A DNA stretch of 64,000 nt from Dioscorea cayenensis subsp. rotundata (GCF_009730915.1 NC_052474.1:22092613-22156612); one strand, 5' to 3'; positions 12,074 through 23,507 are shown, counted from the first letter of the stretch. The notes: a model not told the origin generated them from the letters alone. A program made the numbers and translations.

Positions 12074-14499
12074 GCACACCTTACGCATGGTTATTATTGG
12101 GGAAAATGGCAGGTATTCCTGGTAAACTTATTTTGACTTCTATGTGGCATGAGTGGAACTACTCTTGATGCACATGATTAACCTGTGGCCTTATCATGCA
12201 CGAGCAGGAACTTTTTTTTTTTTTTTTTTTTTTTGGATTTCTTATGATCCCATATGTTGATATCTTCTTCATTGTTCTTTAGAATTTTTTGCCCTATCTC
12301 AAAACCTTTATGATGTTCATATTTTGGTTCCATTTTCAAGATTTTACTTATGTAGTAATATTTTTGTTAATTATGCTTCGTCTGTTCTTATATTTCTACT
12401 GAGTATGTTGCTTAATTACATAAACAACATTGTTCAGATTTTTATGTTTTTGAACAAGACATGTTTTGTTGAACTCTTGCCAATTGATTTGAGTTTTTTC
12501 TTGTGTTCACATATTGTGTAGGTGAAATCTACCAATTATATGAAACAATCCATTTGAGTGAGTCATATTCAACATTTAAGAAACTTTCACTTACACCTAG
12601 CCCTCATACTTTTTCTATGTCGTTCACTTTTATTTCCTGTCTCTGCTTTCCTTCTTGGATTAGGTTTTGCATCCAATTGCTGATTCTATCAAAACCAAAA
12701 GATCTGGGGAGTGTATTTCGACAACTTCTTCCAAAGACTGGTTGAAGTAGATGACGGAAACTATGGATCAACCACTATTCATGAGTTGATAGTACTTCAA
12801 GCATGAATGATAGTGGTATTGACTCATTCCATATTTGTATGTTTCCAAGGACCTCGTGTATACTACTGCCATGGTTTGTTAAAGGAGGTTTAAGTTATTT
12901 CTTCTGTTTCTTGTTATTTATTAATTTTTTTAATTTTTATTTTTTCCTTTAGGGCTTTGGAGTTCGTATCCTTTGATAAGTGTGGGTTTTTTTTTGGTCT
13001 GTACGGTCTCTTTTTCATTTTAACTTTATAGTTTACAGTTGTCATATTCTTTGATCTCATGAACTTCACTTGATCCAAGTTTAGTTTGTGGGTGAATTAT
13101 TGCATATGTATATATTTGTAGTATTATAGATTCCTAAGTTCTAGTTGCTCTACTAATCCCCAGGCACAGTCTCTATTTTCATGCTGATATTGATTTTACT
13201 TTGAATGAATACTTGAAGATTCTATCAAATAACTTCTTGCAGATTCTACTTTCGTGTTCCTAAACATGGTATTGATTTGTCATGTATTCAAGAATAAAAA
13301 CACTAACTGTATCTTATTGGTAGGCTCTTTCTCTCTCTGTGGTTGTTTTTTGTTTAATTTTGACATGTAAAAAATAAAAATAAAATTTCTACTTGGTTAA
13401 TAATCTTAAGTTTTTCTTGCTTATAAATAAGGCACTCTATGGATGTCAATAATTATGATTGTAACAATTAGGAATAAGTTGATAAGCCAATTTGAATTAG
13501 ACTCCTATTTGTTTAAACTTCCAACTAATTGTGATGAACCGTGGTCAAACAAATCTCTAAATGATTTAAGGACTTTAAATTTAAACTTTCAAAGCAATTT
13601 TTTTTTTCCATTTTATAATTATCTTAGTCTTATTTATTATTTCATTTTATTTATTTTTCTAGTATTTTGTGATTATATTAGTTTCACTTACTATTTTGTC
13701 CTTAGTCTAAATCTTTATAAGTACTTGTTTTAGTGTTTGTAAAAGGGGAACCAATCAATTGAATACTTGTGTTCTTTTTTACTCCATTTTAAGTGTTAGT
13801 TTTTGCAGTGGAACTGGGATCTGCTGCTTCAGTTTGTGTTTATGAAAAAGTTTTGTTTTATTTTATGGATACACTAGGTTGACTCGAATGGTTATATCAG
13901 TAGAAGATGAATAATTACTTGTTACAAGTACTATCTAAGTTATCCTCGTTTTGGGTCTCAATAATGAACTAATGCTTTTGGAAACAAGGGGCTTAAGATG
14001 AAATTGCTTTTTCATCTTTCTCTTTTGTTCACCATAGTAATGTATTTTTGATCTGGTCTTTACTTTGCCTTGACCACCATGTTTTGAAGCTGCTTTGCTG
14101 ATACAAAGGTCATGTATGCCAATACTTTTCTTAAGTTATGTCATCTTTATGATTGCTTGCCTTAGCGTGTGTGTATTAGCCCTGTGAAATTGCTTCTAAA
14201 CTGTGGATTTCTGCCATATTCTATTTTAATGATGATACTTTGACAAAATAGGAGGCTGTTGCACCATGAAATGCAATAAAAATTCTCTATTCATGTAATT
14301 TGGCCTTTAGACTTGTTTATTGCAGCTAGCCTTCACAGTTGTTCTGCTAATGCTTTGTCAAAATGTGAGATGTGAATCTTGAAGCTCTTTCTTGCAGGGA
14401 ATCTAGTAAATACAAGAGCAAGTCAAAAAAGGAATGGATTCTCTTAACCCGTAACCTCTGTTTTTCTTTCTCTTTCTTTTATTTATCACATCTCCGCTC

Positions 14500-15173
14500 A
14501 AAATCTTATGTTGGAACTGCAGGGTGGCCTCAAATCCTCACACAGTCAACCGCATCAAAGACTTTGCGACTAGATTAAACCCTCACCTCATCTGCTTGGT
14601 AGAAACCAAAGCTGACGCTTCTACGACTCAACTTTTGCAAAATTTTCCGAAAGAAATGGGAATGGGCTTCCAACCCAGGCGTTAAGTCTCTCAGGTGGTA
14701 TCATCATTCTCTGGAACATAAATATTGGCTTTGTCACTCCTATTATGGGTGTCAAAACCACTCTCCACCTTGTTATTTCTTTTGTTTCGTTCTCTTGGAT
14801 TTTTACTATCGTTTATAACTCAATGTATTTTTGACCAAAATTTTCTCTAGAATTCTTTATTGGTTTTTCCTTGGCTTAACTTCCCTTGGCTCTTAGCCGG
14901 AGACTTTAGTGCCATTATCTCTGGCACAGAACACAAAGGTGGTGTATTTCAAAACTATTCCTCTAAATCTTGGAATTTCCCTCAGTTTATCTCTCAAAAT
15001 CAACTTCTCGATTTAGGGTTTACTAGTTCTGTCTTTACTTGGTGTAACGGTCAAAACCTCTTTTCCCGCAGATGGGCTCTTCTTGACCGTTTTGTCACTA
15101 ATGTCAGTTGGACGAATGGTTTTGTTTCCTATGTTAATCATCTTTCTCGTACTAATTTGTGTAAAACTCTATA
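14500..15173 (+). mobile_element. L1-type LINE fragment, endonuclease domain
   Basis: Two pieces of a plant non-LTR retrotransposon AP-endonuclease domain are visible. 14500-14680 reads ILCWNCR, NRIKDFATRLNPHLICLVET and ends at a stop; the ETK word supplies the catalytic-type glutamate. 14860-15173 in another frame reads PWLLAGDFSAII, then FTWCNGQNLFSRRWALLDRF and HLSRTN. The fragment stops just before the family's usual SDH triad, and neither reverse transcriptase nor ORF1 is present. Frameshift and stop show it is dead. Loss of the 3' part is unlike normal 5'-truncated LINE insertion and suggests later deletion or rearrangement. Confidence 0.85.
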
Positions 15174-15175
15174 AG

Positions 15176-15600
15176 TCATGATCCATTGTATTGATTATTA
15201 GTGTTTCTATGGTATGCGTTCCTATTCTTGATTAGGGTTTTGTTTGTATATCTAGATCTTGATTACAGCCTTGATCCATTCTCTCAAGGTGTATAGCAAA
15301 GGGGTACTAGACATTGTTCCTGTTTGTAGGGTTTGTTGGCTCAACCAATCTTGATTTAACATGCATGGATTATGATTATCCATTCTGTCAAGAAGGGTTG
15401 TATAAAACAGGCATTAGATCTTGCTTTTGTTTTCAGGGTTTGGAGCACCTATAACTTTGATTATGTTTGTTGATTGCAAGGGTTCTAACTTAGCCCCTGT
15501 AGCTCATGTTTTATATATTTTATTACTGCATGCCTTTTGAAGAACTTTGTATGTTGAGTTATATCATCTGAAAGTCAACTGCAGAAAACTCCAAGAATCA
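15176..15600 (+). repeat. diverged short direct repeats and anchor A copy 2
   Basis: Words like CTTGATCCATTCTCTCAAGG followed by TATAGCAAAGGGGTACTAGA recur in diverged form here and near 7,510-7,560. 15480-15600 matches 4490-4610. No coding function is seen. Confidence 0.55.
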
Positions 15601-15787
15601 AGTGAGACAGGGACAAATATTGAAGAGCCTTGTATCCGAATGGGGAAGGAGATGGTGGGGTTCAATAATCGAGGAAGGGAGACAAATTGGAATAATCCCA
15701 GAAGAATTAATGAAAGTTCGTGGACTCCTAAATCTGTTATCTTCAAACCCCGCTAGGGCAATCGAATGGTATGATTCATCTCAGTAA
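15601..15787 (+). other. unrecognised coding-like segment (possible exon)
   Basis: An open frame from about 15,602 encodes a 61-residue peptide with protein-like composition (EWGRRWWGSIIEEGRQIGII, then RGLLNLLSSNPARAIEWYDS). Base composition differs from the T-rich surroundings. I do not recognise the family and cannot tell an exon of a spliced gene from a gene fragment. No ribosomal, organellar or transposon signature is evident. Confidence 0.3.
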
Positions 15788-15789
15788 TT

Positions 15790-17150
15790 CAATATTCAGT
15801 GCCTTAGCCTTTCTATTCCATTCCTTGATTTTCCTTATTTTTCTACTTTGATTTGTGGGCCATGCTGCTGTCTTCTTTCATTTCCTACTTAGCATGCTTA
15901 TCTAGATCTATTGGGCAAAGTTTACAAAAATTGATGAAGATTTAGGATTTATTTATTTTTGTGTAAAACCTATATTGTTTTATGCCAATTTGCTATATGT
16001 AGGTCTCATGTGCTTGATTGGAAGTAATATCCAGTTCCATGGAGTGTTCCTTTACAGCTGGAGTTAATTATTCAGTGATGCTATATCTATGACATGATGC
16101 TCTCTAACATATGTTCATGCTACGTACATTATGCAACAAAAGGAAAAATGATATTTTAGTAAACCAAAACAAGTATTGTAATTCTTGCTCAAATGTATGT
16201 CTTTAGGCTTGTTTATTTAATGATTCATCAAACACTGCTCAAAAGTCCCTCCATTGTTCTTCTGATATGATTCATCCGGTTGTAAAAGATGGGTTGCTTA
16301 GGCTCGCTTGCTACCTTTTCCAAGCAGGCTAGCAGTTGACTAGCTTTGATTGTGGCCTAACCTGTAATTAGAACAGAATCACCATCAAGTTGATTTAGCA
16401 TATTTTTATGTTGCTACAACATGTTCAATGATTGATTGACCCCAACTTTTTTGATTCATGAACCCATTTGAATCATAATTCAGTGAATTCACCTTATAAG
16501 TCTCTAATACTACCCCAAGCCATTCTCAGTCACCAGGAGCTTCACCATTGGCTGCAATAGTCACCACCTTCCCTCACCGAATTTGGCCTCATTTTCCCTT
16601 GTTAGCAGCCCTAGATTCCCCCATCCATAGGAACACTTCAATATCTTCCTGTTAAGGTTTCAATGTTGCCATTATATGGTGGAATTTGCGGCCTTTGATT
16701 TTTTTTTTTTTAATTAAGATAACCTTATTGTTTTTATGCCTTAAGAATTTTGCTAATGATTTTGAACTCTTGCTTTGTTTCTAACTTTATTAATCGATCC
16801 TTGAAAAATGAGAAATAGTTTATTTTTGGACTCATATATTTTCATAATAACCATAATATGGTCCATAGATCCATTAGAAGTTGGGGGCTATGCATGACTA
16901 ATAGGTCTTTTATCGATTCTTTGTGTGACTTATACAAAAGGGAATTTTGAACTTAGGTTTATGATTGAAAATTTTAGAAGTTCTATCTATTAATCTTGTC
17001 ATCTAAGTTGAGCATTATTTGTACTCTATGAACTCAAAAATGTAACAAAGAGATATAGATTTTAGATTTTTTTTTCTTTCGAAGAACTACATTTTATTGG
17101 AGTGTGTGTGTGTAAAATTCGAAGTTTGTTGTGGACGAATTAGTACTTAT
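15790..17150. other. spacer without recognisable features
   Basis: The sequence is AT-rich with no open frame of note. A short T run lies near 16,700 and a short GT repeat near 17,104. Confidence 0.5.
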
Positions 17151-17154
17151 TAGA

Positions 17155-17200
17155 CCCCAAACCCTAAAATCATAAACCCTTGAACCCCTAAACCCTAAAT
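17155..17200 (+). repeat. interstitial telomere-like tract
   Basis: CCCCAAACCCTAAAATCATA is followed by CCTTGAACCCCTAAACCCTA, in the orientation of the terminal telomere. Copy 3 of the AT-rich module follows within about 20 bp. Confidence 0.75.
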
Positions 17201-17221
17201 GGATACAACTTAGAACAAGGA

Positions 17222-17330
17222 TTTTAACACAATGTTAAAATTTTAATTAAAAGAAAAAATATATAATTCTTAAAATCAGGAAATTACCATTAAAAGTGCT
17301 TGAAAAATAAGAAACACAGTTAAAATATCA
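17222..17330 (+). repeat. subtelomeric AT-rich module, partial copy 3
   Basis: Matches about 3,400-3,500 (ACACAATGTTAAAATTTTAA, AAATTACCATTAAAAGTGCT). Its position right after a telomere-like tract repeats the arrangement at 6.34-6.74 kb. Confidence 0.65.
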
Positions 17331-17545
17331 CTCTGCATTCATGGGTTTTAGAATAAGGATTTAACTTTTTATTTCTGTTTGTGTATGAATTCATATAATT
17401 TCAAGGAAGAAGATTAGAATCATGAGAAAAGGCGGACAAACCTTGAATTCCTCTAAGGAATGGTAAACTCCATCTTTATGCTTTTTCCTAAGGTTGCAGA
17501 GTCTTCTGGTACATCCGAGCTTTTCCCCAAATTGCCCCTTGGAGA

Positions 17546-17607
17546 ACCTTGAATCCTAAACCTTGAAACCCTAAACTGCAAACCCCCAAGCCCTAGGCCC
17601 TCAAACC
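17546..17607 (+). repeat. interstitial telomere-like tract
   Basis: Degenerate units such as CCTTGAATCCTAAACC and GAAACCCTAAACTGC, in the same orientation as the other tracts. Confidence 0.65.
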
Positions 17608-18059
17608 ATTTGTTGCCCATGATGATTTTGTGCTTGTTTTTGTGGCATTTTAAGTTTGATATTTTTTTTCTTATTAATTTATTTCTATGTTATGTTTCAT
17701 TCTTAATTGAGATGAAGCTACTTTGAATCACTAGTTGTATAAAAATTTAGTCTTTTTTACAAGGAAATTTTCATATAAATTCTTAAGAAAATAAATATTT
17801 TTCTAAAATTAAAAAAATTCCACCAGAGTATCTAGTTTTAACTTATGGATAGTGTAAAATAAAGTTATTTATATAAATTTAGGGTGACATTACTGAAACT
17901 GCATCGTTTAAATTAGTTTTTTTTTTTAAAATTAAGCATTATTCAGATATGATTGAACCATACAGGTTTATCAAACCTTATAATTTATATAAATTCACTT
18001 TATTAGTAATAAACAAGCTATACGAAAAAAAATCCTTATAGATTCCTTTCCCTGATCTC

Positions 18060-18225
18060 CCTACTTTTTCATTTCTTTGTCATTTCTCTCTCGCCGTGCT
18101 TTGGGGCTTGTAGCTGCCGTAATCAGAGTGCACGCTCGGGAGCTGCATTGGGGAATCATGGGCGGCGTGTTGGAGATGGTTTTCAGGAGCTGCGAAGAGA
18201 TGCAACGCCAACGAGGGCTTTCGGG
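18060..18225 (+). other. possible first exon (MGGVLEMVF...)
   Basis: A pyrimidine-rich leader (ATTTCTCTCTCGCCG) precedes an ATG at about 18,158. The peptide begins MGGVLEMVFRSCEEMQRQRG and reaches a plausible donor (GGGAAG|GTATTG) near 18,225. I recognise no family. It lies at roughly the same relative position as the exon-like block at 6.87-7.07 kb within the proposed duplication, but no direct similarity is obvious. Confidence 0.25.
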
Positions 18226-18809
18226 AAGGTATTGTGGCTAGATATCTTTAACCAATTTCAGCTTGCTTGATGGTGACTTGTTATCTAGTTGTCTATCAAT
18301 CTCTGTCAATCATCTATCTTTATTAACTAAGTAATGCGTGAATAACAAATCGAAGATTTAGTGTTTTCATTTCTATGGATTATTTTGTTATTCTGATCAT
18401 TGTATTTGTTTGCTTTTTAAGGATGAGTAAAACTGGACTGATGGTGGTTAAAAAGGGTATTAGATTTGTGGGAAGTGATATATGACTCATAGGTCATGTT
18501 CTGATGTCAATGGTTAATTGTATTGTTTGTTATGAGAAATAATGTGTGCTTGAATTCATTAGTGGTATTTTGTGGTCAGGCCATCCATATCAGCTTTTGG
18601 TGATTGGTTTGAGGTCCTCGGATGAAAGGTTTTCAGAGTGTTCTTTGTTGAGTAAACTGCCATAAAGTTGTTCATCAATGTTCAATTCCTTATTCAAAGT
18701 TCTTTCATATATGATTAAGCCTATACAAATCCCAACAAATAGAATGCTTATAGAGAATATTGCTTCATTAGCACGGATATCTTAAGTGCATCTGCGACTG
18801 GAAAACCAT

Positions 18810-20300
18810 ATTGGGGCAAGATGCGGAGCGTATCGGCCCCATATAGGGATCGCCATTAATGTGGTGATTTGACTATGCACATGACAAATATGGAAATATT
18901 GGATAACCGTATCACCATTATATTATCCCAATATTGGGATAATCATATTTGCAATATGGTGAGTATTAGCATACAGTTCATAAATATTTGGGATAATTAT
19001 ATTGGCAATATGGTGACTATTGGCATATGGTCCATAGCATATTGGGATAACCATAATATTGAGACCATATTTTGCCAAATCAGCATAATTTGGATAATCA
19101 TATGGTTCACAGTCACCGATATGGTGCCAATATACGCCTATAGCGCCATATGTATAATGTAATATGGTGCCAATATATTATTAGTTATGACATGACATAT
19201 TAGCTATGGATCATGCATTAGTAATGGTGACTATGGATAATGTAATATGGTGGCAATATATTATTAATTATGCCATGGCATATTTGCTATGGATCATATC
19301 CTAATATTGGGCACCATATTAGTATAGCATGTTAGTATATGATAGTATGGACCATATGGACTATATGCATATTATCCTTGTATATATGCATATTATGGCA
19401 CTATATGCTATTAGCATATATGCGCTATGGAGTATGTTAGCCTATGGCCTATATGGACCATATTAGCACCATATACATTATCATCATATGCCACCGTATA
19501 TTAGAATATTGGCATCATATATGAGGATAATATAGCCCTATAGTGCCATATTTATGGACCATATACTAGCAGTTGCGATATTACTATTATGGTCCAATAT
19601 GGCTATGCACCATATGGTCCATAATATGGCGTATAATATGGTATATGGTATAATATATGGTGTCATACTTTAAGTTGTTGGAAATATAGTACCACATCGG
19701 TTGTCTGATAGAAGTGTAATGGGTTTATATATAGATAGGGGTTGAGCCACTAAGCCCATATAGAGCCCATATGGTACCATATGATGGTGCCAATATGGAC
19801 CATAAAATAAGTCATAGCTATTAATATAACAATATGGCACCATTATTTAATACAACCCTTAAGATGGGACCAATATGGGATATATGATCCTACGTTGGTG
19901 ACTATATGACCATAATAGCTATAATATGTACATAGTATCTATTTGCACGTGAATATATGCATAATATTGGCACCATTATATTATCACCAATATTAATATG
20001 TACCTAGTATCTATTTGCGCCTGGATATATGCATAATATCGGCACCATTATATTATCACCATATTGGCATATTATTTAGGGACCATTGGTGCTAATATGG
20101 TCCATATTAGCTAAACATAGCTATGGCATAGCACCATGTGATGATAATATGTTGCTAATATATATTACATTAGAATATTGGTACCATAATAATTCCATAT
20201 TAGCAGCATATTGGATAATATATGGTCCTTTATCCAATATATGTGGGTAGCAATGGTGGCTCTTCTATATGTATCTGTTATATGGTGCCAATATAGTGCT
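18810..20300. repeat. CCATAT / ATATGG / CCAATAT word-rich tract
   Basis: About 1.5 kb is dominated by short words CCATAT, ATATGG, CCAATAT, ATATTGG, CACCATA and GGATAAT on both strands, without a fixed tandem period. Many words are self-complementary (ACCATATGGT; CCAATATTGG). A perfect 22-bp palindrome of half-site ATTATCCCAAT lies at 18922-18943. The tract is bounded by ordinary AT-rich sequence. No protein is encoded; the open frame at 18869-19162 merely translates the words. It could be a cryptic simple repeat grown by slippage, a dense subterminal-repeat region of a DNA transposon, or a fold-back RNA source. Confidence 0.75.
19688..19733 (+). promoter_or_regulatory. plant snRNA-promoter-like USE plus TATA box
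   Basis: GTACCACATCG at 19689-19699 matches the plant upstream sequence element RTCCCACATCG of U-snRNA and 7SL-type genes with one mismatch. A TATA-like TTTATATATA follows at 19724-19733, 24 nt downstream. I do not recognise a snRNA body downstream (AGGGGTTGAGCCACTAAGCC). Similar CCCACATCGG motifs also occur in LTRs, so this may be a captured repeat piece. Confidence 0.35.
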
Positions 20301-20341
20301 TCCTATTGGGGTTTTTTGGGCAATTCCTGGCCATCTAAAAT

Positions 20342-20830
20342 ACAGATTCATGGGAAGGAAGTTCACTTATTGAGAACGAAGAAATTAAGAATAGTCCAAC
20401 AGTTTTAACAATTCCAAGAGCAATAGATAATTTTGAAAATGCATTAGAAGACAATTCTTCGGAGAAATTTGTAATCAAAATCAAGACAAAAAACAAAAGA
20501 TAAAACAAAGATGTATATCTATTAATAAACTTAACATTATGTGACGTGCAAAATAGAAGAATACATCGGTACATAATTTATTATTATCAATTTTATTCAG
20601 GAGGAGATCCTAATAAATCAGTATATTTGAATATGTTTTATAACAAATATCCGAACCATGGGGATCAAAACTATTTAATGAAGACCCTATATATTGAAGA
20701 TAGAATTGATACATTAGGAGGTACAATAGAATTTCTATGAAGAAAACTAGATGAATGGCACTGAGAATTAAGGATAAGTAACAAACAACGAAATCCATTA
20801 AAGAAAGATTATGTTGCGAAGAAATAATAA
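20342..20830 (+). pseudogene. decayed coding relic, possibly retroelement or pararetrovirus capsid-like
   Basis: One frame stays protein-like over about 490 bp but is broken by several stops (TAA near 20,500, TGA near 20,738 and 20,761). It reads LTIPRAIDNFENALEDNSSE early and GGDPNKSVYLNMFYNKYPNH then DRIDTLGGTIEFL later. Acidic and basic residues plus a DTLGG-type turn vaguely recall the capsid region of retroelements or endogenous caulimovirus-like sequences, but I cannot assign it. No zinc knuckle, protease or polymerase accompanies it. Confidence 0.3.
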
Positions 20831-20905
20831 GACAAAATAATATTTGATACCCTCACTATACAATAGCCTTACAAATGAGAAATATGAAATAATAAGGGAT
20901 TTAAA

Positions 20906-21018
20906 AAAACCCTAAACCCAAAACCCAAAGCCAAACCCTAAAACCCAAAACCCAAACCTTAAAACCATAAAACCCCTAAACCCTAAAAAACCCCAAACCC
21001 CAAACCCATAACCCTAAT
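20906..21018 (+). repeat. interstitial telomere-like tract
   Basis: About 110 bp of CCCTAAA, CCCAAAA and CCCCTAAA units in the orientation of the terminal telomere. This is the most telomere-distal of the tracts seen. Confidence 0.75.
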
Positions 21019-21732
21019 TCAAAAAACAAAAATGTTTCCTTAAAAAGCTGTGATCAGTGAGTCATTTTGATTAAACGAAAATGTTTTTAATCAAATAGCG
21101 TTGAAATCTAATATATTTAAATATATGTATATAGATAATAATTATATTATTGATAAAAACTTGCATAAAAAATAACTTTTTATTAGGGGTTTTAATGTAT
21201 TACAACGCAAATGCCTTTTTATTGATTTAAGAATAAACAAGAATGGATATTTGAAGATTAATGTTATCAATGATTGTGAATGTGGGGTTTCACTGACAAG
21301 GTTTTCACACAAGTCACTTAAAAAAATTTCTCCTATAGGCTATATCAAAATAAAGATGCTTTCTCTTTTCTAGCAAAGCTCTTGTATTGATCTTTGCCTT
21401 CCCAAGATAGGTGTTTCATACTTCAATATGAATTATAAGTATTGGACTATGGTGGTGCCCAGTGACAAACATGTATGCATATACATTTAAAATGATTATG
21501 GTACTTGCGTTTTTTTTTTAGAGGATGCTTGTGATTGTTAATTGAATTCTCATGTCATGAAGATTTTGTAAATGACATATGACACCAAAATGATAGCTTG
21601 ATAAACAAATGCTGGGAATGCTACTTCTTTTTTATGTGTATATTCACAATAGCTTGCCAGTTAAATGTTGAAATTGATACATCCACCACATAGGTAGCAA
21701 TGAGCATAATTGGTCTTCTCCATTGTTTGGGG

Positions 21733-22395
21733 TTCGAGGTGTGCTCATTTGACTTTACACATCATCATGATAGTTTCTACTTATTGTTGCAGGTTAAATG
21801 TTGATTGTATAATCTCTACTGCAACATTTGTTTAACATGGAGATTTATGTTTTATGGTTGTAATGCTTTTCAATTGTTAACTAATGACTACTTGAAGATT
21901 GACACAATTTAATCTTTGTTCTTGACCACAACCTAATGTGTACAACCAGCCATATTTCATTTGTATTTTGTACTGTATGATTTAATAATTCAATCATCAT
22001 GCTAATTAGCTTGTGCTTCATATAGAGATGCAATACTGCGTGTGGAATAAATTAACTATGTAATCTTTTTAAGTACAAGAGTTGTTTTATTAGATTATTA
22101 ATTGAGGACTACTTAGATATTTAGATAACTTAATCTTTGTTCCTTGACCATAAGTGAATATGTAAAACCAGCCATATTTCCTATGATCTGTTAGAAGATT
22201 CAATAATTTAGTTGTCGTGCTAATCAAATTGTGACCTGTATATGGATGTGATACTAGACATGAATAATCTAACTACATAATTCAATAATTTAGTCGTCAT
22301 GCTAATTAACTTGTGATCCATATATAGATGGGATACTCGACATGAATAATCTACCTAAGTAATCAATTTAAGTAAAGGAGTTATTGAGTTAGCTT
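21733..22395 (+). repeat. dispersed repeat anchor B copy 2 with internal tandem copies
   Basis: 21733-22110 matches 9947-10325. Two further diverged copies of its right part follow (around 22,135-22,290 and 22,280-22,380), each with TCAATAATTTAGTYGTCRTG and GCTAATYAAMTTGTG-type words. The unit has therefore been tandemly reiterated here but not at 9.9 kb. Confidence 0.65.
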
Positions 22396-22399
22396 GTAG

Positions 22400-23500
22400 A
22401 TTAATCCTCTTGTGGTATCGTCAAGCTTGATCTAGGTACCCTGTATTTGAGAAGTCTTGCTTATGATGATGGTCTTCCCATGGAGTTATCACAAGAAGTA
22501 GTTGTCAATGAGGATGACGAATCAGTCATCATTGACGCAATACGGGGGTCGAGAGGTGCAAAAGAATGACAAACTAGTGTCTTAAATCATTCGATTAGTT
22601 ACACGAGCAGCAAGAAAGAACAACGGCATAAGGAAAGAAGATCAGCGTAGGCTACCCTCAGGTGGTGCAGCGGCAGCCCATTGTCGATTACTTGAAAAGT
22701 TAGATTCTTCTCGTTTTTGTTAGGAAATTGATAAACTAAACAAGTCTTTAAGGATGAATCAAAACCCAAATCCAGGTGGAATAAACAAAGACTGAACAGA
22801 GAATTTAACCTTTTTTTTAATCAACAATACAAGCAACTAAGTTAAGCTTTGCAATTTATCTTGGTGGTGTCAAACATCAACAGCTTACCGAACAATTCCT
22901 ACCTAGGGTTTTAAGTTTTAGTAGATTTCTACCATGCATCAACTTTCCAATTCAAAGGTTTGCTAGTTTGGTTCATTGTTGTGTCCTTTTAAGCATTGAT
23001 AATGCTTTTCTGACTTGGATTCAACTTTTAATGACCTGTTTTTTTTTACTTTTTATTTTAATTTGAAATGCCATTACTATGGTGTATGACTAAATGCTTA
23101 TACCTAAAGACTAGTGAGCAGTAACCAACGGTGGTTCGAATGAAGAAGTTATTCTCAATTTAGCTGGATACGTGTCCTTTAGCTAAATTCATAATAAGGC
23201 AAACACATTAGATACGAGGATCATTTTGTAGAAATCCATCCTATAACCCATTATTCCATCTCAAACCTTCTTCATTTCAATCATCATGGTCACAAACCAT
23301 GCCAACACACTATTATGGTTATATTTCTTTCTTTACTAAGAAAACTAAATTTTTCCTCTATTGTATATCCATGTTATTTAGTTTCACCATATTTAACAAG
23401 GTCTTCCTTTTTCTATTTTGTGTACATGCCTTTTGGTCAAGATTCATGTTTTTTGGATTGTGACAAATTTAATTGTTGACTGTCAGCTGCCTAATATGGT
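22400..23500. other. spacer with a short coding-like but unassigned segment
   Basis: 22,480-22,700 is GC-richer and reads like decayed coding sequence (for example acidic NEDDESVIIDAI-like peptides), with no family I can name. The remainder is AT-rich with no feature. Confidence 0.3.
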
Positions 23501-23507
23501 GACCTTA

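Larger units (their letters stand above)
7070..14490. other. long T-rich, intron-like region without recognisable genes
   Basis: The + strand is T-rich with scattered TTGCAG and GTAAG words, resembling plant intron or spacer sequence. It contains an (AAT)n tract at 12027-12073, a T run near 12210-12234 and a short (GT)n near 10,984-11,000. None of its short open frames resembles a known protein. Confidence 0.5.

Noticed and set aside
18869..19162. 97-residue open frame in the CCATAT tract
   Set aside because: The peptide (repeated WDNHI/GNM words) only translates the repeated short words; no protein family.
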